Positions 8,420-16,711 of a stretch of DNA of 64,000 nucleotides are shown here, in pieces. Both the position numbers and the translations under genes were made by a program. Numbering within the stretch: the stretch's first letter is position 1; the number at the start of each line of letters is the position of its first letter. Below the pieces are notes generated by a model. That model was not told the DNA's origin and made no database searches. It worked only from the letters and a program-made list of their open reading frames with translations. Source of the DNA: Pseudomonas alkylphenolica (GTDB lineage: Bacteria; Pseudomonadota; Gammaproteobacteria; Pseudomonadales; Pseudomonadaceae); NCBI RefSeq assembly GCF_004025535.1, contig NZ_QJRG01000047.1, positions 868,001 to 932,000 of the forward strand. Reading direction: 5' to 3'.

Positions 8420-9691
8420 TTATGCCGACGGTGGCGTACCTTCGGCATTCGAGACAACAGCATCAATCTGCACTAGTGCACCCTCTGGCAGCGCCGCCAC
8501 ACCTACGGTCCGCCGTGCCGGCACACCGCCCGGGAAGTAGCTTGCGTACGCCTCGTCTACCGCTGCAGCGTCTTCGATGTTCTTGAGGAAGATATTGACC
8601 TTGACCACATCGTCCAGGGCGTGGCCGATGCTCTCGACAATGGCCTTGATGTTCTTCAGGCATTGGCCGGCTTGCTCCTTTACGCCGCCCGCCACCAGCT
8701 TGCCGGTTTTCGGGTCCAGCGGTAATTGCGCGGACAGGTGATTGTAGTGAGAGAACGCCACCGTCTGCGTCGACAGTGTGCTTTTCGGGGCGTTATCGGT
8801 GTTGTTGGCCTTGATCACGATGCCGTGGCGGTCTTCCACGGCCTGCGGCGGCGTGCCATCGCCATGCGAGACAACGGCTTCGATCTGCACCAGTGCATCC
8901 AGCGGCAGCGCTGACACGGCAACGTTGGTGCGGGCGGGCAGGTAGCCCACGGTCCGGGCGATGGCCGAGTCGGGGAAAAAGGTGGTGTACACCCCGTTGA
9001 CGGCGTCGAGGTCGCTCAGGTTTTTGACAAACACCGTTATCCTGACAATGTCATCAAACGGCACGTCGATGCCTTCGAGAATCGCCTTGATGTTTTTCAG
9101 GCATTGTCTGGTCTGTTCTTTTATACCGCCTGCCACCAGTTTCCCGGTTGCCGGGTCGATCGGTAATTGCGCGGACAGGTTGTTGTAATGAGAAAACGCC
9201 ACGCTCTGCGTCGACAGCGGGCTTAGCGGTGCGCGCTCGGTGTTCTTGGCAACTTTTACCAGGTCGCCGGCTTGCGGGGCATTCGGAATGGTCCCTTCGC
9301 CGTGGGAAACCAGGGCTTCGACCTGTACCAGGGCATCCAGCGGCAAGGCGCCGACTACCACGGTGGTGAGTGCCGGGACATAGTCCGGAAAAAAGCGGGC
9401 GTGCACGGCGTGGACAGCGTCTATGTCCGAACTGTGTTTGACGAACAGGCTGATCCTGACGATGTCGGTCAGCTTGTGGTTGATGCTCTCGACAATCGCT
9501 TTTATGTTCTTGAAGCACTGTTCGGCCTGCGCGGTGATACCGCCTGCCACTACCGCGCCCGAGGCCGGGTCGATGGGCAGTTGCGCCGAAATATTGTTGT
9601 AGTGAGAGAAGGCAACCGTTTGTGAATAAGGGCCTGTACCTTGTGGCGCGCGTTCCGTGTTGCGTGCTGACACTGCGTTATAGCCAGTCAT
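8420..9691 (-). CDS. Tandem triple RidA (YjgF/YER057c/UK114) domain protein
   Basis: A 423-residue protein made of three RidA-like domains (about residues 8-132, 148-280, 294-418), each with SHYNxxSAQLP, a VAGGI/VAGGV box, QC(F/L)KNIKAI and ALPxxALVQ(I/V)(E/D)A. RidA enzymes hydrolyse reactive imines and enamines formed by PLP enzymes, using an arginine that holds the substrate carboxylate. That arginine (E. coli Arg105) is present in domain 2 (R254, PARTNV) and domain 3 (R393, PARRTV) but is Leu108 in domain 1 (PALTTV). Single RidA proteins are about 130 residues and form trimers, so this fusion may be a one-chain pseudo-trimer. The ATG follows an AGGGGAG ribosome binding site. Confidence 0.9.
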   Translation of the reverse strand: MTGYNAVSARNTERAPQGTGPYSQTVAFSHYNNISAQLPIDPASGAVVAGGITAQAEQCFKNIKAIVESINHKLTDIVRISLFVKHSSDIDAVHAVHARFFPDYVPALTTVVVGALPLDALVQVEALVSHGEGTIPNAPQAGDLVKVAKNTERAPLSPLSTQSVAFSHYNNLSAQLPIDPATGKLVAGGIKEQTRQCLKNIKAILEGIDVPFDDIVRITVFVKNLSDLDAVNGVYTTFFPDSAIARTVGYLPARTNVAVSALPLDALVQIEAVVSHGDGTPPQAVEDRHGIVIKANNTDNAPKSTLSTQTVAFSHYNHLSAQLPLDPKTGKLVAGGVKEQAGQCLKNIKAIVESIGHALDDVVKVNIFLKNIEDAAAVDEAYASYFPGGVPARRTVGVAALPEGALVQIDAVVSNAEGTPPSA

Positions 9692-9810
9692 ACGAGTACT
9701 CCCCTGTGTTGCTGGATTTGAGTGGGTGGCGTGGCAAACGCGGGTTCCACTTCACGATCGGCGGTTGCCAACGCATTTCCGGACAACGGACACTGAGTCC
9801 ACGCGGGGGG

Positions 9811-9829
9811 CAGGCAGCGTGGCTGCCTG
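9811..9829. repeat. Perfect 8-base inverted repeat upstream of the RidA and TrmK genes
   Basis: CAGGCAGC (9811-9818) and GCTGCCTG (9822-9829) form a stem with a 3-base loop in the divergent spacer between the RidA-like gene (-) and the methyltransferase gene (+). It could be an operator or an attenuating hairpin; nothing in the sequence decides between these. Confidence 0.45.
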
Positions 9830-9987
9830 AGGGTTGCTGATGGATCGGGTGCAAGTGTAGTGGGCTCTGCGCTTTGCGCCATTCGGGGTTCTGGTCGCAT
9901 AAATTTGAAATCTTGCGCATTGCTCGACAGAATCGCGCCCGGATCCGGCTAGCGGTGCCGGACGTGTGTGCGCAAAAGGGGCTGCAG

Positions 9988-10683
9988 TTGAACGAACAGA
10001 CATTGTCCATGCGCCTGGAGCGTGTGGCGGCGCAGGTGCCAGCCGGTGCGCGCCTGGCCGATATTGGCTCGGACCACGGCTACCTGCCGGTGGCCTTGAT
10101 GCGTCGTGGCGCTATCACTGCGGCGGTGGCGGGCGAAGTGGCAGTGACGCCGTTTCATGCCGCCGAACGCACCGTGCGCGATAATGGCCTGGATCTGCAG
10201 ATCACCGTGCGCCTGGCCTGCGGGCTGGCGGCGATCGAGCCACAAGATCGCATTTCGGCGATCACGCTCTGTGGCATGGGCGGCGAGACCATCCGCGACA
10301 TCCTTGACGCCGGCAAGGCGCGGCTGAATGGCGAGGAGCGCCTGATCCTGCAGCCCAACGGTGGCGAGCAGCCCCTGCGCCAATGGCTGATGGAAAACGG
10401 CTACCGCATCCTCCACGAGGAAGTGCTGCGGGAAAACCGCTTCGACTACGAAATCATCGTCGCCGAGCGCAGCGGGCCGGTGACCTACAGCGCCCAGGAA
10501 CTGTACTTCGGGCCGGTGCACCTGCAAGCCCGCAGCGCTGCTTTCCTCGGAAAATGGCAGCGTCGGTTGCGCCTCAAGCAAAAGACCCTGAGCCATTTCG
10601 CCCGCGCGCGGCAGGCCGTGCCCGCCGAAAAGGTACACGCCATCACCCGGCAGGTGGGCTGGATCGCCGAGCTCCTGGGCTGA
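9988..10683 (+). CDS. trmK: TrmK-like tRNA (adenine(22)-N1)-methyltransferase
   Basis: A class I SAM-dependent methyltransferase of about 231 residues. ARLADIGSDHGYLPVAL is the SAM-binding motif I, CGMGGETIRDIL follows motif III, and RLILQPNGGEQPLRQWL holds the N-P-N-type catalytic region of the TrmK (COG2384/DUF633) family, which methylates adenine 22 of tRNA in Bacillus. I chose the TTG at 9988 because AAAAGGGG stands 6 bases before it; the upstream in-frame ATG at 9874 adds 38 residues unlike the family. An ATG at 10009 is a further option. The family is better known in Gram-positives, and the target tRNA in Pseudomonas is inferred. Confidence 0.83.
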   Translation: MNEQTLSMRLERVAAQVPAGARLADIGSDHGYLPVALMRRGAITAAVAGEVAVTPFHAAERTVRDNGLDLQITVRLACGLAAIEPQDRISAITLCGMGGETIRDILDAGKARLNGEERLILQPNGGEQPLRQWLMENGYRILHEEVLRENRFDYEIIVAERSGPVTYSAQELYFGPVHLQARSAAFLGKWQRRLRLKQKTLSHFARARQAVPAEKVHAITRQVGWIAELLG

Positions 10684-10821
10684 GCTTCAAAGGCAGCGCT
10701 TGCCATGCGTCTCGATTGCTGCACACTGTGCAGTAATGATCTGCAAACAGCCTGTCTTGTTGCGTATGCAGTCAGTTTTCATACTTCAGCCCTCTGAATA
10801 ACCGACTGAAGGGGAAAAACC

Positions 10822-11796
10822 ATGGTTGCTGCGATCCGTTTTAGCCACGTAGGCGAACCTGACGTGCTGGCCGTGCAAACGCTGGTCGAACAAGTGCCTG
10901 GGCACGGTGAAGTCTGGCTTGAGCAAGCGGCCATTGGCGTCAACTTTCTCGACGTCACCCAACGCAAGGGCGCGGTCCCCGTTGCATTGCCCTCCGGCCT
11001 TGGCCTGGAAGGTGCCGGGCGTGTCGCCGCGGTGGGGGAAGGGGTCAGCAACGTGCAGGTGGGCGATCGCGTTGCCTATGCCACTGGCCCCGTTGGCGCG
11101 TATGCATCGGCCCGGCTGTTTCCTGCCCAGCGCCTGGTCAGGATCCCGGATGCGCTGTCATTTGATGATGCCGCCGCTGTGCTGTTCAAGGGCATAACTG
11201 CCCAGTACCTGTTGAAGTCCACCTATCCGGTTGGGCCGGGCACCACCGTGCTGCTTTACGGTGTGGCAGGCGGGGTAGGGGCGATCATGGCGACGTGGGC
11301 CAAGCACCTCGGGGCAACGGTGATCGGTGTGGTGTCCAGGCAGGCCAGCGTTGCCAAGGCCAAGGCCCTGGGCTGCGACGAGGTGCTGGTGTTTGATCCG
11401 GACACTCTTGCATCGCAGGTTGCCGATGTCACGAACGGTCGCAAGGTCGACGTCGTCTATGACCCGATCGGGCGCGTGTCTTTCCAGGCCTCGCTGGACA
11501 GCTTGCGACCACGAGGTGTCATGGTGTCGTTCGGCGCTTCCTCCGGCGCGCCGGCACCGGTAGAAATCGCCACGCTCAATGCCAAAGGCTCACTGTTCCT
11601 CACCCGTCCGTCCTTGGCGGCGCATACCGCCAGCGACGCCGAATATCAGGAGCGGGCGCAGGATGTGCTGGCGGCTGTCGAGGCGGGCATCATCACGCCG
11701 CACATCTGGGCACGCTATCCGCTGGCGGAAGCGGCGTTGGCGCATGCCGACCTGGAGTCAGGACGTTCATCGGGGGCGATCATTCTAAAGCCATGA
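10822..11796 (+). CDS. NADPH:quinone oxidoreductase (QorA-like, zinc-free MDR)
   Basis: The 324-residue protein is a medium-chain reductase of the quinone oxidoreductase type. It has GVNFLDVTQRKG near residue 40, SGLGLEGAGRV, VGDRVAY, LFKGITAQYLL, and the NADPH-binding LLYGVAGGVGAI (about residues 145-156) followed by GATVIGVVSR. The cysteine and histidine zinc ligands of alcohol dehydrogenases are missing, as expected for this group. It should reduce quinones or small conjugated carbonyl compounds in the cytoplasm. The stop overlaps the start of the LysR gene by 4 bases, so the regulator is made from the same transcript. The start follows a GAAGGGG ribosome binding site. Confidence 0.88.
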   Translation: MVAAIRFSHVGEPDVLAVQTLVEQVPGHGEVWLEQAAIGVNFLDVTQRKGAVPVALPSGLGLEGAGRVAAVGEGVSNVQVGDRVAYATGPVGAYASARLFPAQRLVRIPDALSFDDAAAVLFKGITAQYLLKSTYPVGPGTTVLLYGVAGGVGAIMATWAKHLGATVIGVVSRQASVAKAKALGCDEVLVFDPDTLASQVADVTNGRKVDVVYDPIGRVSFQASLDSLRPRGVMVSFGASSGAPAPVEIATLNAKGSLFLTRPSLAAHTASDAEYQERAQDVLAAVEAGIITPHIWARYPLAEAALAHADLESGRSSGAIILKP

Positions 11797-12728
11797 ATCT
11801 TGATGTTCTGGATAACCAGCAGAGTGACGAAGTCGCGGCGTTTCTGGCCGTTGTCTCGCAAGGCTCGTTTGTCGCCGCCGGCCGCTTGCTGCAACGCCAT
11901 CCTACGGTCATTTCCAAGCGCCTGGCGGCGATGGAAAAGCGTCTGGGGGTGCGGCTCATCGAGCGCTCCACCCGCCAGCTGCGCATCACGGACGTGGGGG
12001 CCCAGCTGGAGCAGCGACTGCGCGCTGCGGTCGAGTTGATCAACGAGGCGCAGCAGCAAGCCGCCCGCGGTGCCAGTGACGTGCGTGGCACCTTGCGGCT
12101 GGCATTGCCGGCCGCCATGGGGCGGCGCTGGCTTGGCCCGCTGCTGCCGGAGTTTCTCGCGGCCTGTCCGCAGGTTTCGATCGTTGCAGACTACAGCGAG
12201 CGGTTGGTCGACATTATTGAGGAGGGTTTTGACCTGGCCATCCGTATTGGCGATCTGCAAGACAGCCGCCTGGTCGCGCGCAAACTTGCGGATCATCGCC
12301 GGATACTCTGTGCCTCGCCGGCTTACATCGCCACGTATGGTATGCCGCAGACCCCGCAGGACCTTGTCGGGCACAACTGCCTGCGCTTCAGCGGGCTGGC
12401 GTCGTTTCCGCAATGGCGGCTGCATCGCGGTGCCGAGCTGCAGACGATCACACCCAAAGGCAACCTGACGGCCAACGACAGCGAATCACTGCTCGCCGCC
12501 GTCCGCGCCGGTGCGGGAATACTGGGGGCCGGTGACTGGCTGATGAGCCGGGACATTGCTGCCGGCCGGCTGGTGCAGGTGCTACCCGACTGGCAACTGG
12601 ACAGCGCCGGTGGGGTTTACCTGGTCAGGCCCTCGGCCAAATTTCCGAGTGCGGTGGTTGTCGCGTTCAAGCAATGGATCGAGTCGAAGTTCGAGCCGGT
12701 GGCGCCATGGGGCGTTGCGACAGACTGA
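11793..12728 (+). CDS. LysR-family transcriptional regulator
   Basis: A 311-residue LysR-type regulator. The N-terminal winged helix-turn-helix covers residues 10-70 (AAFLAVVSQGSFVAAGRLL, ISKRLAAMEKRLGVRLIERS), followed by a periplasmic-binding-protein-like effector domain from about residue 95 (VRGTLRLALPAAMGR to the end, with DLAIRIGDLQDSRL). It overlaps the quinone reductase gene by 4 bases in the same direction. This is unusual, because LysR genes are commonly divergent from their target; here regulator and likely target are translationally coupled. The effector is unknown. Confidence 0.9.
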   Translation: MNLDVLDNQQSDEVAAFLAVVSQGSFVAAGRLLQRHPTVISKRLAAMEKRLGVRLIERSTRQLRITDVGAQLEQRLRAAVELINEAQQQAARGASDVRGTLRLALPAAMGRRWLGPLLPEFLAACPQVSIVADYSERLVDIIEEGFDLAIRIGDLQDSRLVARKLADHRRILCASPAYIATYGMPQTPQDLVGHNCLRFSGLASFPQWRLHRGAELQTITPKGNLTANDSESLLAAVRAGAGILGAGDWLMSRDIAAGRLVQVLPDWQLDSAGGVYLVRPSAKFPSAVVVAFKQWIESKFEPVAPWGVATD

Positions 12729-12761
12729 TCTCCGATTATTTGTAGTGTTGCAAGCGACGGC

Positions 12762-13151
12762 TTATTCGTCGCTATCACCCTGCGGGTTGTAATACTTGCT
12801 CTGGTCCGGGGTAAAGGTGACGACCATACCGGTGCGGCTGCAGTTGAGGGTCAGCTCTGCCGTGGTGTCGATTTGCAGGTCTTCGCCGCGCAGGCCTTGC
12901 CACTGAGCCAGGTATTTGAGCGAGCCGAATTTTTCGCGCTTTTTCAGGGTGCGCTCCACGCCACCTTTCCAGCCCAGCACCGGCAGTTCGCCGGCCAGGC
13001 AGCGCTGGGCGAGTTCGGGCTGTTTGACGGCGCGCTCACGGCCGATTTCCCAACAACGGATCAGGCCATTGTCCGGCCCTTGCCAGGTGTCGATCCAGGT
13101 GAGGGTAGGGCGCAGTTCGAGGTGGATCGGGCGGTGGACAATGCTGCTCAT
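12762..13151 (-). CDS. Hypothetical protein, 129 residues
   Basis: I do not recognise the family. The protein is soluble and rich in charged residues, has no signal peptide or membrane helix, and carries several tryptophans (TWIDTWQGPDNGLI, LGWKGGVERTLKKRE, LAQWQGL). The start is supported by a strong AGGGAGG five bases before ATG. The gene ends 34 bases from the converging LysR gene; the inverted repeat AGCGACG (12753-12759) / CGTCGCT (12767-12773) at the junction may act as a weak terminator. The upstream UPF0149 gene is on the same strand but is separated by a large hairpin, so joint transcription is uncertain. Confidence 0.7.
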   Translation of the reverse strand: MSSIVHRPIHLELRPTLTWIDTWQGPDNGLIRCWEIGRERAVKQPELAQRCLAGELPVLGWKGGVERTLKKREKFGSLKYLAQWQGLRGEDLQIDTTAELTLNCSRTGMVVTFTPDQSKYYNPQGDSDE

Positions 13152-13230
13152 TCAGCCTCCCTGGCTGTTTGTTCTTGTCAATGAGGGTGGTGCGTGCAGT
13201 CGATGCTACTAATTAGCCATCATCCGTGTC

Positions 13231-13282
13231 TAGCTATAGTCAGATGGGCAAGGTTCACTGAACCAGCCATTGACTATAGCTA
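13231..13282. repeat. Long interrupted palindrome (hairpin of about 21 base pairs)
   Basis: The outer arms TAGCTATAGTCA (13231-13242) and its exact complement (13271-13282) pair over 12 bases. Inside, ATGG (13244-13247) pairs with CCAT (13267-13270), and GGTTC (13252-13256) with GAACC (13260-13264), leaving a 3-base loop. The whole 52-base block folds into one rod with two small interruptions. It lies between the ends of two minus-strand genes and has no T-run on either side, so it is not a classical terminator. Confidence 0.75.
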
Positions 13283-13308
13283 CCCCTGTTCCAGCCGCCG
13301 TCGCTTGC

Positions 13309-13863
13309 TTAGCGCTGCGACACCCAGAAGTCGTGCAAGGCCCGCGCCGCCGGCTCGATCGCGGCCACGCGCTGGCGGTGCAGGACGACATCGAGGTCTA
13401 CCGGCAGTTCGTAATTGTCCTGCTCGGCACAGTCGGTGATGACCTGCAGGCGACCGGCCTGGGGCTGTGGCAGTTCCGGCCAGTTGCCGATGGCAACGCC
13501 GCGCACATAGCCAAAGCACCATTCTTCGGCCAGGGTCAACGGCTGGCCGTTGTGCTCGGTCTGCTCGAAGCGCGCTTTGAACGCCTGCGGGTCGGTGGCC
13601 AGTTGGCTGGCCAGGGTGTTGAGGTGGCGTACGCACAGGTCGATGAACTGGCGGCATTCCTGCGGGGTTTCCCACTCCGGGTTCTGCCCGCCCCAGATGG
13701 CCGGGAACCATTCGCTGATGTCGATCTGCGCCGGGCTGGAAACCAGGGCGGTGAAGTAGCCGTCAAGCTCCGACGGGTTGAGCACGGAATGGTCGTCGCC
13801 GTACTTGAGCAAGGTGTCTTCGATGAGCTCGAACTCGCTGGGGTTGAGGGGCTGGATGTTCAT
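13309..13863 (-). CDS. UPF0149 (YgfB/YecA) family protein
   Basis: A 184-residue protein of the UPF0149 family: the N-terminal LNPSELDGYFTALVSSPAQI (about residues 27-46), the ISEWFPAIWGG block and the helical LAEEWCFGYVRGVAI near residue 110 are typical. Many YecA members carry a C-terminal SEC-C zinc motif; this one has none. Some relatives (YgfB) are reported to control ampicillin-resistance genes in Pseudomonas, but the role of this member is unknown. The start is supported by AAGGA upstream of ATG. It is divergent from mbtH, whose promoter lies in the 137-base spacer. Confidence 0.8.
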   Translation of the reverse strand: MNIQPLNPSEFELIEDTLLKYGDDHSVLNPSELDGYFTALVSSPAQIDISEWFPAIWGGQNPEWETPQECRQFIDLCVRHLNTLASQLATDPQAFKARFEQTEHNGQPLTLAEEWCFGYVRGVAIGNWPELPQPQAGRLQVITDCAEQDNYELPVDLDVVLHRQRVAAIEPAARALHDFWVSQR

Positions 13864-13915
13864 GACTGCGGTTCCTTGGCGAGGTCTGGATAAAAAAAGG
13901 GGGGGATGATGCCAC

Positions 13916-13939
13916 TAATTTTCAGTTGCTGTCGTTCGT
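13916..13939 (+). promoter_or_regulatory. Candidate PvdS-type (iron-starvation sigma) promoter of mbtH
   Basis: TAATT at 13916-13920, a 16-base spacer and CGT at 13937-13939 match the iron-starvation box TAAAT-N16/17-CGT with one difference. The extended form TAATTTTC, 13 bases, CGT is found again in front of the first NRPS gene (23989-24012). It lies about 60 bases before the mbtH start. This points to joint control by the PvdS/PfrI sigma factor under iron limitation. Confidence 0.7.
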
Positions 13940-14000
13940 TCTCTTGGTAGCCACCTTGCGCCCGGTGTGCGGTGGGCCCATTCAATCCAGGAGACAGGCA

Positions 14001-14225
14001 ATGACATCCGTATTCGACCGCGACGATATCGTGTTCCAGGTAGTGGTCAACCACGAAGAGCAGTACTCGATCTGGCCTGACTACAAAGACGTGCCGGCGG
14101 GCTGGCGCACGGTCGGCAAGAGCGGCCTGAAGAAGGAATGCCTGGCCTATATAGATGAAGTATGGACCGACATGCGCCCCTTGAGCCTGCGCCAGAAAAT
14201 GGCCGAAGCCGTAGCGGTGCAGTAA
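14001..14225 (+). CDS. mbtH: MbtH-like NRPS chaperone
   Basis: The 74-residue protein has the full MbtH signature: FQVVVNHEEQYSIWP, then VPAGWRTVGKSG, KKECLAYIDEVWTDMRPLSLR, with the conserved tryptophans. MbtH proteins bind adenylation domains and are needed for folding or activity of many NRPS. Its partners here are most likely the pyoverdine synthetases encoded at 24069-51548. The start is the ATG behind AGGAG (13988-13992); a longer frame from 13926 has no such site. It is the first gene after a PvdS-type promoter and lies 3 bases before the thioesterase gene, as in the P. aeruginosa pair PA2412/PA2411. Confidence 0.95.
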   Translation: MTSVFDRDDIVFQVVVNHEEQYSIWPDYKDVPAGWRTVGKSGLKKECLAYIDEVWTDMRPLSLRQKMAEAVAVQ

Positions 14226-14228
14226 GCG

Positions 14229-14948
14229 GTGTCGTCAGTGACGCTGTTGTGCCTGCCGTACTCCGGAGCCAGCGCCATGGTCTACAGCCGCTGGCGGCGC
14301 AAGCTGCCGGCCTGGCTTGACGTGCGCCCGGTAGAGTTGCCCGGGCGCGGGACGCGGATGGGCGAGCCGGCGCAAACCGACCTGCTGGCCCTGGCGCGCC
14401 AGCTGGCCAGCGAACAGCGTCTGGCCGCCAGCCAACCCTATGCCTTGCTTGGCCATAGCCTGGGGGCGCTGCTGGCGTTCGAGCTGGCCCATGAGCTGCA
14501 GGCGCTGGGTTGCCCGTCACCGCTGGCGCTGTTTGCCAGTGGCACGGCCGCGCCGTCACGCCGCGAAGACTACGATGGCGGCGAATGGCGTGAGCCAAAA
14601 AGCGATGCGGTGTTGATCGAGGAGCTGCGCGCGCTCAACGGCACACCCGAAGAGGTGCTGGCCAACCGGGAGTTGATGAGCCTGACCTTGCCGGTGCTGC
14701 GCGCCGATTTTCTTTTATGTGGGCGTTATGTCTACCGCCAGCGCCCGCCATTGCATTGCCCGCTGCATGTGCTGGGCGGTGAAGACGATCGCGCTACCGA
14801 CGCGCAGTTGTTGGCGTGGCGCCAGGAAAGCCTGGGTGACTTTTCGCTGGAGATGTTCCCCGGAGGGCACTTCTTCATCCATGCACACGAAGACCGTGTG
14901 CTGGGTACATTGAGTGCTGCCATGGCACCTTATCGGCTATCGGCCTGA
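14229..14948 (+). CDS. Type II (editing) thioesterase of pyoverdine NRPS
   Basis: A 239-residue alpha/beta hydrolase of the external NRPS thioesterase family. It begins with LLCLPYSGASAMVYSRW, has the nucleophile elbow GHSLGALLAFE (Ser near residue 78), a GGEDDRAT block near the catalytic Asp, and the catalytic His in GGHFFI near residue 217. Such enzymes remove wrongly loaded acyl groups from NRPS carrier domains. It starts with GTG three bases after the mbtH stop and has no own ribosome binding site, so it depends on translational coupling. The pair corresponds to PA2412 and PA2411 of P. aeruginosa. Confidence 0.92.
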   Translation: MSSVTLLCLPYSGASAMVYSRWRRKLPAWLDVRPVELPGRGTRMGEPAQTDLLALARQLASEQRLAASQPYALLGHSLGALLAFELAHELQALGCPSPLALFASGTAAPSRREDYDGGEWREPKSDAVLIEELRALNGTPEEVLANRELMSLTLPVLRADFLLCGRYVYRQRPPLHCPLHVLGGEDDRATDAQLLAWRQESLGDFSLEMFPGGHFFIHAHEDRVLGTLSAAMAPYRLSA

Positions 14949-15017
14949 CATAGCCATTGACGTCGCTGCCAGCGCTGGGGGAGCCTTACCGCTTCAACCA
15001 CGACGCAGGTGCAAGGA

Positions 15018-15569
15018 ATGTTGATCAAGGCGAACCAGGCCAGCTTGCTGGTCATCGACGTGCAGGAAAAACTCATCGGTGCCGTCAGCGACCCCGAAGG
15101 TACGCTGGCCCGCACCCGCTGGCTGATGGCTGCCACCGCCGAACTGGGGCTGCCGACGGTGATTTCCGAGCAGTACCCCAAGGGACTTGGCCATACCGTC
15201 GCCGCCCTCAAGACGGCATCGCCAGATGCCCAGGTGGTAGAAAAACTGCACTTTTCCTGCGTCGCCGCCGAGTGCCTGCCGACGTCGTTGCTCGCTCGCG
15301 AGCAGGTGATCGTCTGCGGCATGGAAACCCACATCTGCGTCCTGCAAACCGTGCTTGGCCTGCGGGCGCTGGGCAAGCAGGTGTTCGTGGTCGAGGATGC
15401 CTGTGACAGCCGAACAGTGGCCAGCAAGGCTGCCGGTATCGCCCGTATGAGGGACGCCGGTGCGCAGATCGTAACCCGCGAGATGGTGTTGTTCGAGCTG
15501 ATGGAAAGCTCAAGCCACGCGCAGTTCCGGCACATCAGCAAAACCTACATGGTGGGTGAGCAGCCCTGA
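15018..15569 (+). CDS. Isochorismatase-like cysteine hydrolase (YcaC type)
   Basis: The 183-residue protein has the triad of the isochorismatase-like family: Asp in LLVIDVQEKLI, Lys in VVEKLHFSC and Cys in CGMETHICVLQT. Members with a Cys nucleophile hydrolyse amides or similar bonds (YcaC, nicotinamidase-like); no substrate can be assigned. I chose the ATG at 15018; a GTG at 15009 is possible. It follows the thioesterase at a gap of about 70 bases on the same strand. A link to pyoverdine is only positional, since the P. aeruginosa cluster as I remember it has no such gene here. Confidence 0.8.
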   Translation: MLIKANQASLLVIDVQEKLIGAVSDPEGTLARTRWLMAATAELGLPTVISEQYPKGLGHTVAALKTASPDAQVVEKLHFSCVAAECLPTSLLAREQVIVCGMETHICVLQTVLGLRALGKQVFVVEDACDSRTVASKAAGIARMRDAGAQIVTREMVLFELMESSSHAQFRHISKTYMVGEQP

Positions 15570-15605
15570 GTGTTGGGTTGCCATTGGACAGGGCGAGGGG
15601 GTTGC

Positions 15606-16688
15606 ATGCGGGTCAGAGGGTTGTTGTTGGCCATGGCGGTGCTGCTGACCGTACAGGGTTGTGTCAGCCAGCGCGGCGAGGAGTCTGAAACCGACCCGGC
15701 CAAGGTGCGGGCGCAGGTCTTGCGTTTGTTGCCTGCCGCCACTAAAGACCGTGAAGGCTGGGCGCGCGACATTCAGACGGCCTTTACCACGCAGAAGATC
15801 GCCGCCAGCCGCTCCAACCTGTGCGCGGTGTTGGCAGTGACCGAACAGGAGTCCACCTTCCAGGCCGACCCCCAGGTGCCGGGCCTGGGCCGCATTGCCC
15901 GTCAGGAGATCGATCGCCGCGCTGCCAGCCTGCATATTCCGCAGATGCTGGTTAATGCAGCGTTGCAGACACGCTCGCCCAATGGCAAGAGCTACAGCGA
16001 GCGGCTCGATGCGGTGCGCAGCGAAAAACAGCTCAGTGCGATTTTCGATGACTTGATCGGTAGCGTACCGCTAGGCCGCACCTTGCTCGGTGATTTGAAT
16101 CCGGTGCGCACCGGTGGGCCAATGCAGGTCAGCATCGCCTTTGCCGAGCGTCATGCGCGCGGCTACCCCTACAGCCATGAGGGCACGATTCGGCAGGAGG
16201 TGTTCAGCCGACGCGGCGGCATGTACTTCGGCATCGCCCACCTGTTGGGCTACCCCAGCCATTACGAGCGCCAGGTGTACCGCTTTGCCGACTTCAACGC
16301 GGGTTGGTATGCCAGCCGCAATGCGGCGTTTCAAAGCGCCCTGAGCCGCGCCAGTGGGGTGACGTTGGCGCTGGACGGTGACTTGATCGCACCGGGCGCG
16401 ATCATGCCGGGCAACACCGAGAAGGCTGCGCGGCGTTTGGGGGAGCAATTGGGGCTGCGTAATCCGGCTATTCGCAGTCAGCTGGAAAAGGGCGACAACC
16501 TGGGGTTTGAAGAGACCCGGCTGTACAGCGGGGTGTATGCGCTGGCAGATGCCAAGGCCGGCAAGCCACTGCCCCGTGCGCAGTTGCCGGGAATCGAACT
16601 GAAGAGCCCGAAGATCACCCGCAAACTGACCACAGCCTGGTTTGCCAACCGGGTGGATGAGCGCTACCAGCGCTGCATGAAACGCTGA
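15606..16688 (+). CDS. DUF1615 family lipoprotein
   Basis: A 360-residue protein with an N-terminal lipoprotein signal: a hydrophobic stretch LLLAMAVLLTVQGC with the lipidated cysteine at residue 19. The body (NLCAVLAVTEQESTFQADPQVPG, GGPMQVSIAFAERHA, FADFNAGWYASRNAAFQ) matches DUF1615. The TEQESTF and FNAGWYASRN blocks resemble lysozyme-like folds, which suggests, without proof, a role at peptidoglycan. I chose the ATG at 15606 because GAGGGGG stands just upstream and the signal peptide begins there. It converges on the fpv operon across a REP-like palindrome. Confidence 0.78.
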   Translation: MRVRGLLLAMAVLLTVQGCVSQRGEESETDPAKVRAQVLRLLPAATKDREGWARDIQTAFTTQKIAASRSNLCAVLAVTEQESTFQADPQVPGLGRIARQEIDRRAASLHIPQMLVNAALQTRSPNGKSYSERLDAVRSEKQLSAIFDDLIGSVPLGRTLLGDLNPVRTGGPMQVSIAFAERHARGYPYSHEGTIRQEVFSRRGGMYFGIAHLLGYPSHYERQVYRFADFNAGWYASRNAAFQSALSRASGVTLALDGDLIAPGAIMPGNTEKAARRLGEQLGLRNPAIRSQLEKGDNLGFEETRLYSGVYALADAKAGKPLPRAQLPGIELKSPKITRKLTTAWFANRVDERYQRCMKR

Positions 16689-16711
16689 GGTCAATGCCGC
16701 AAAACGGTCAT

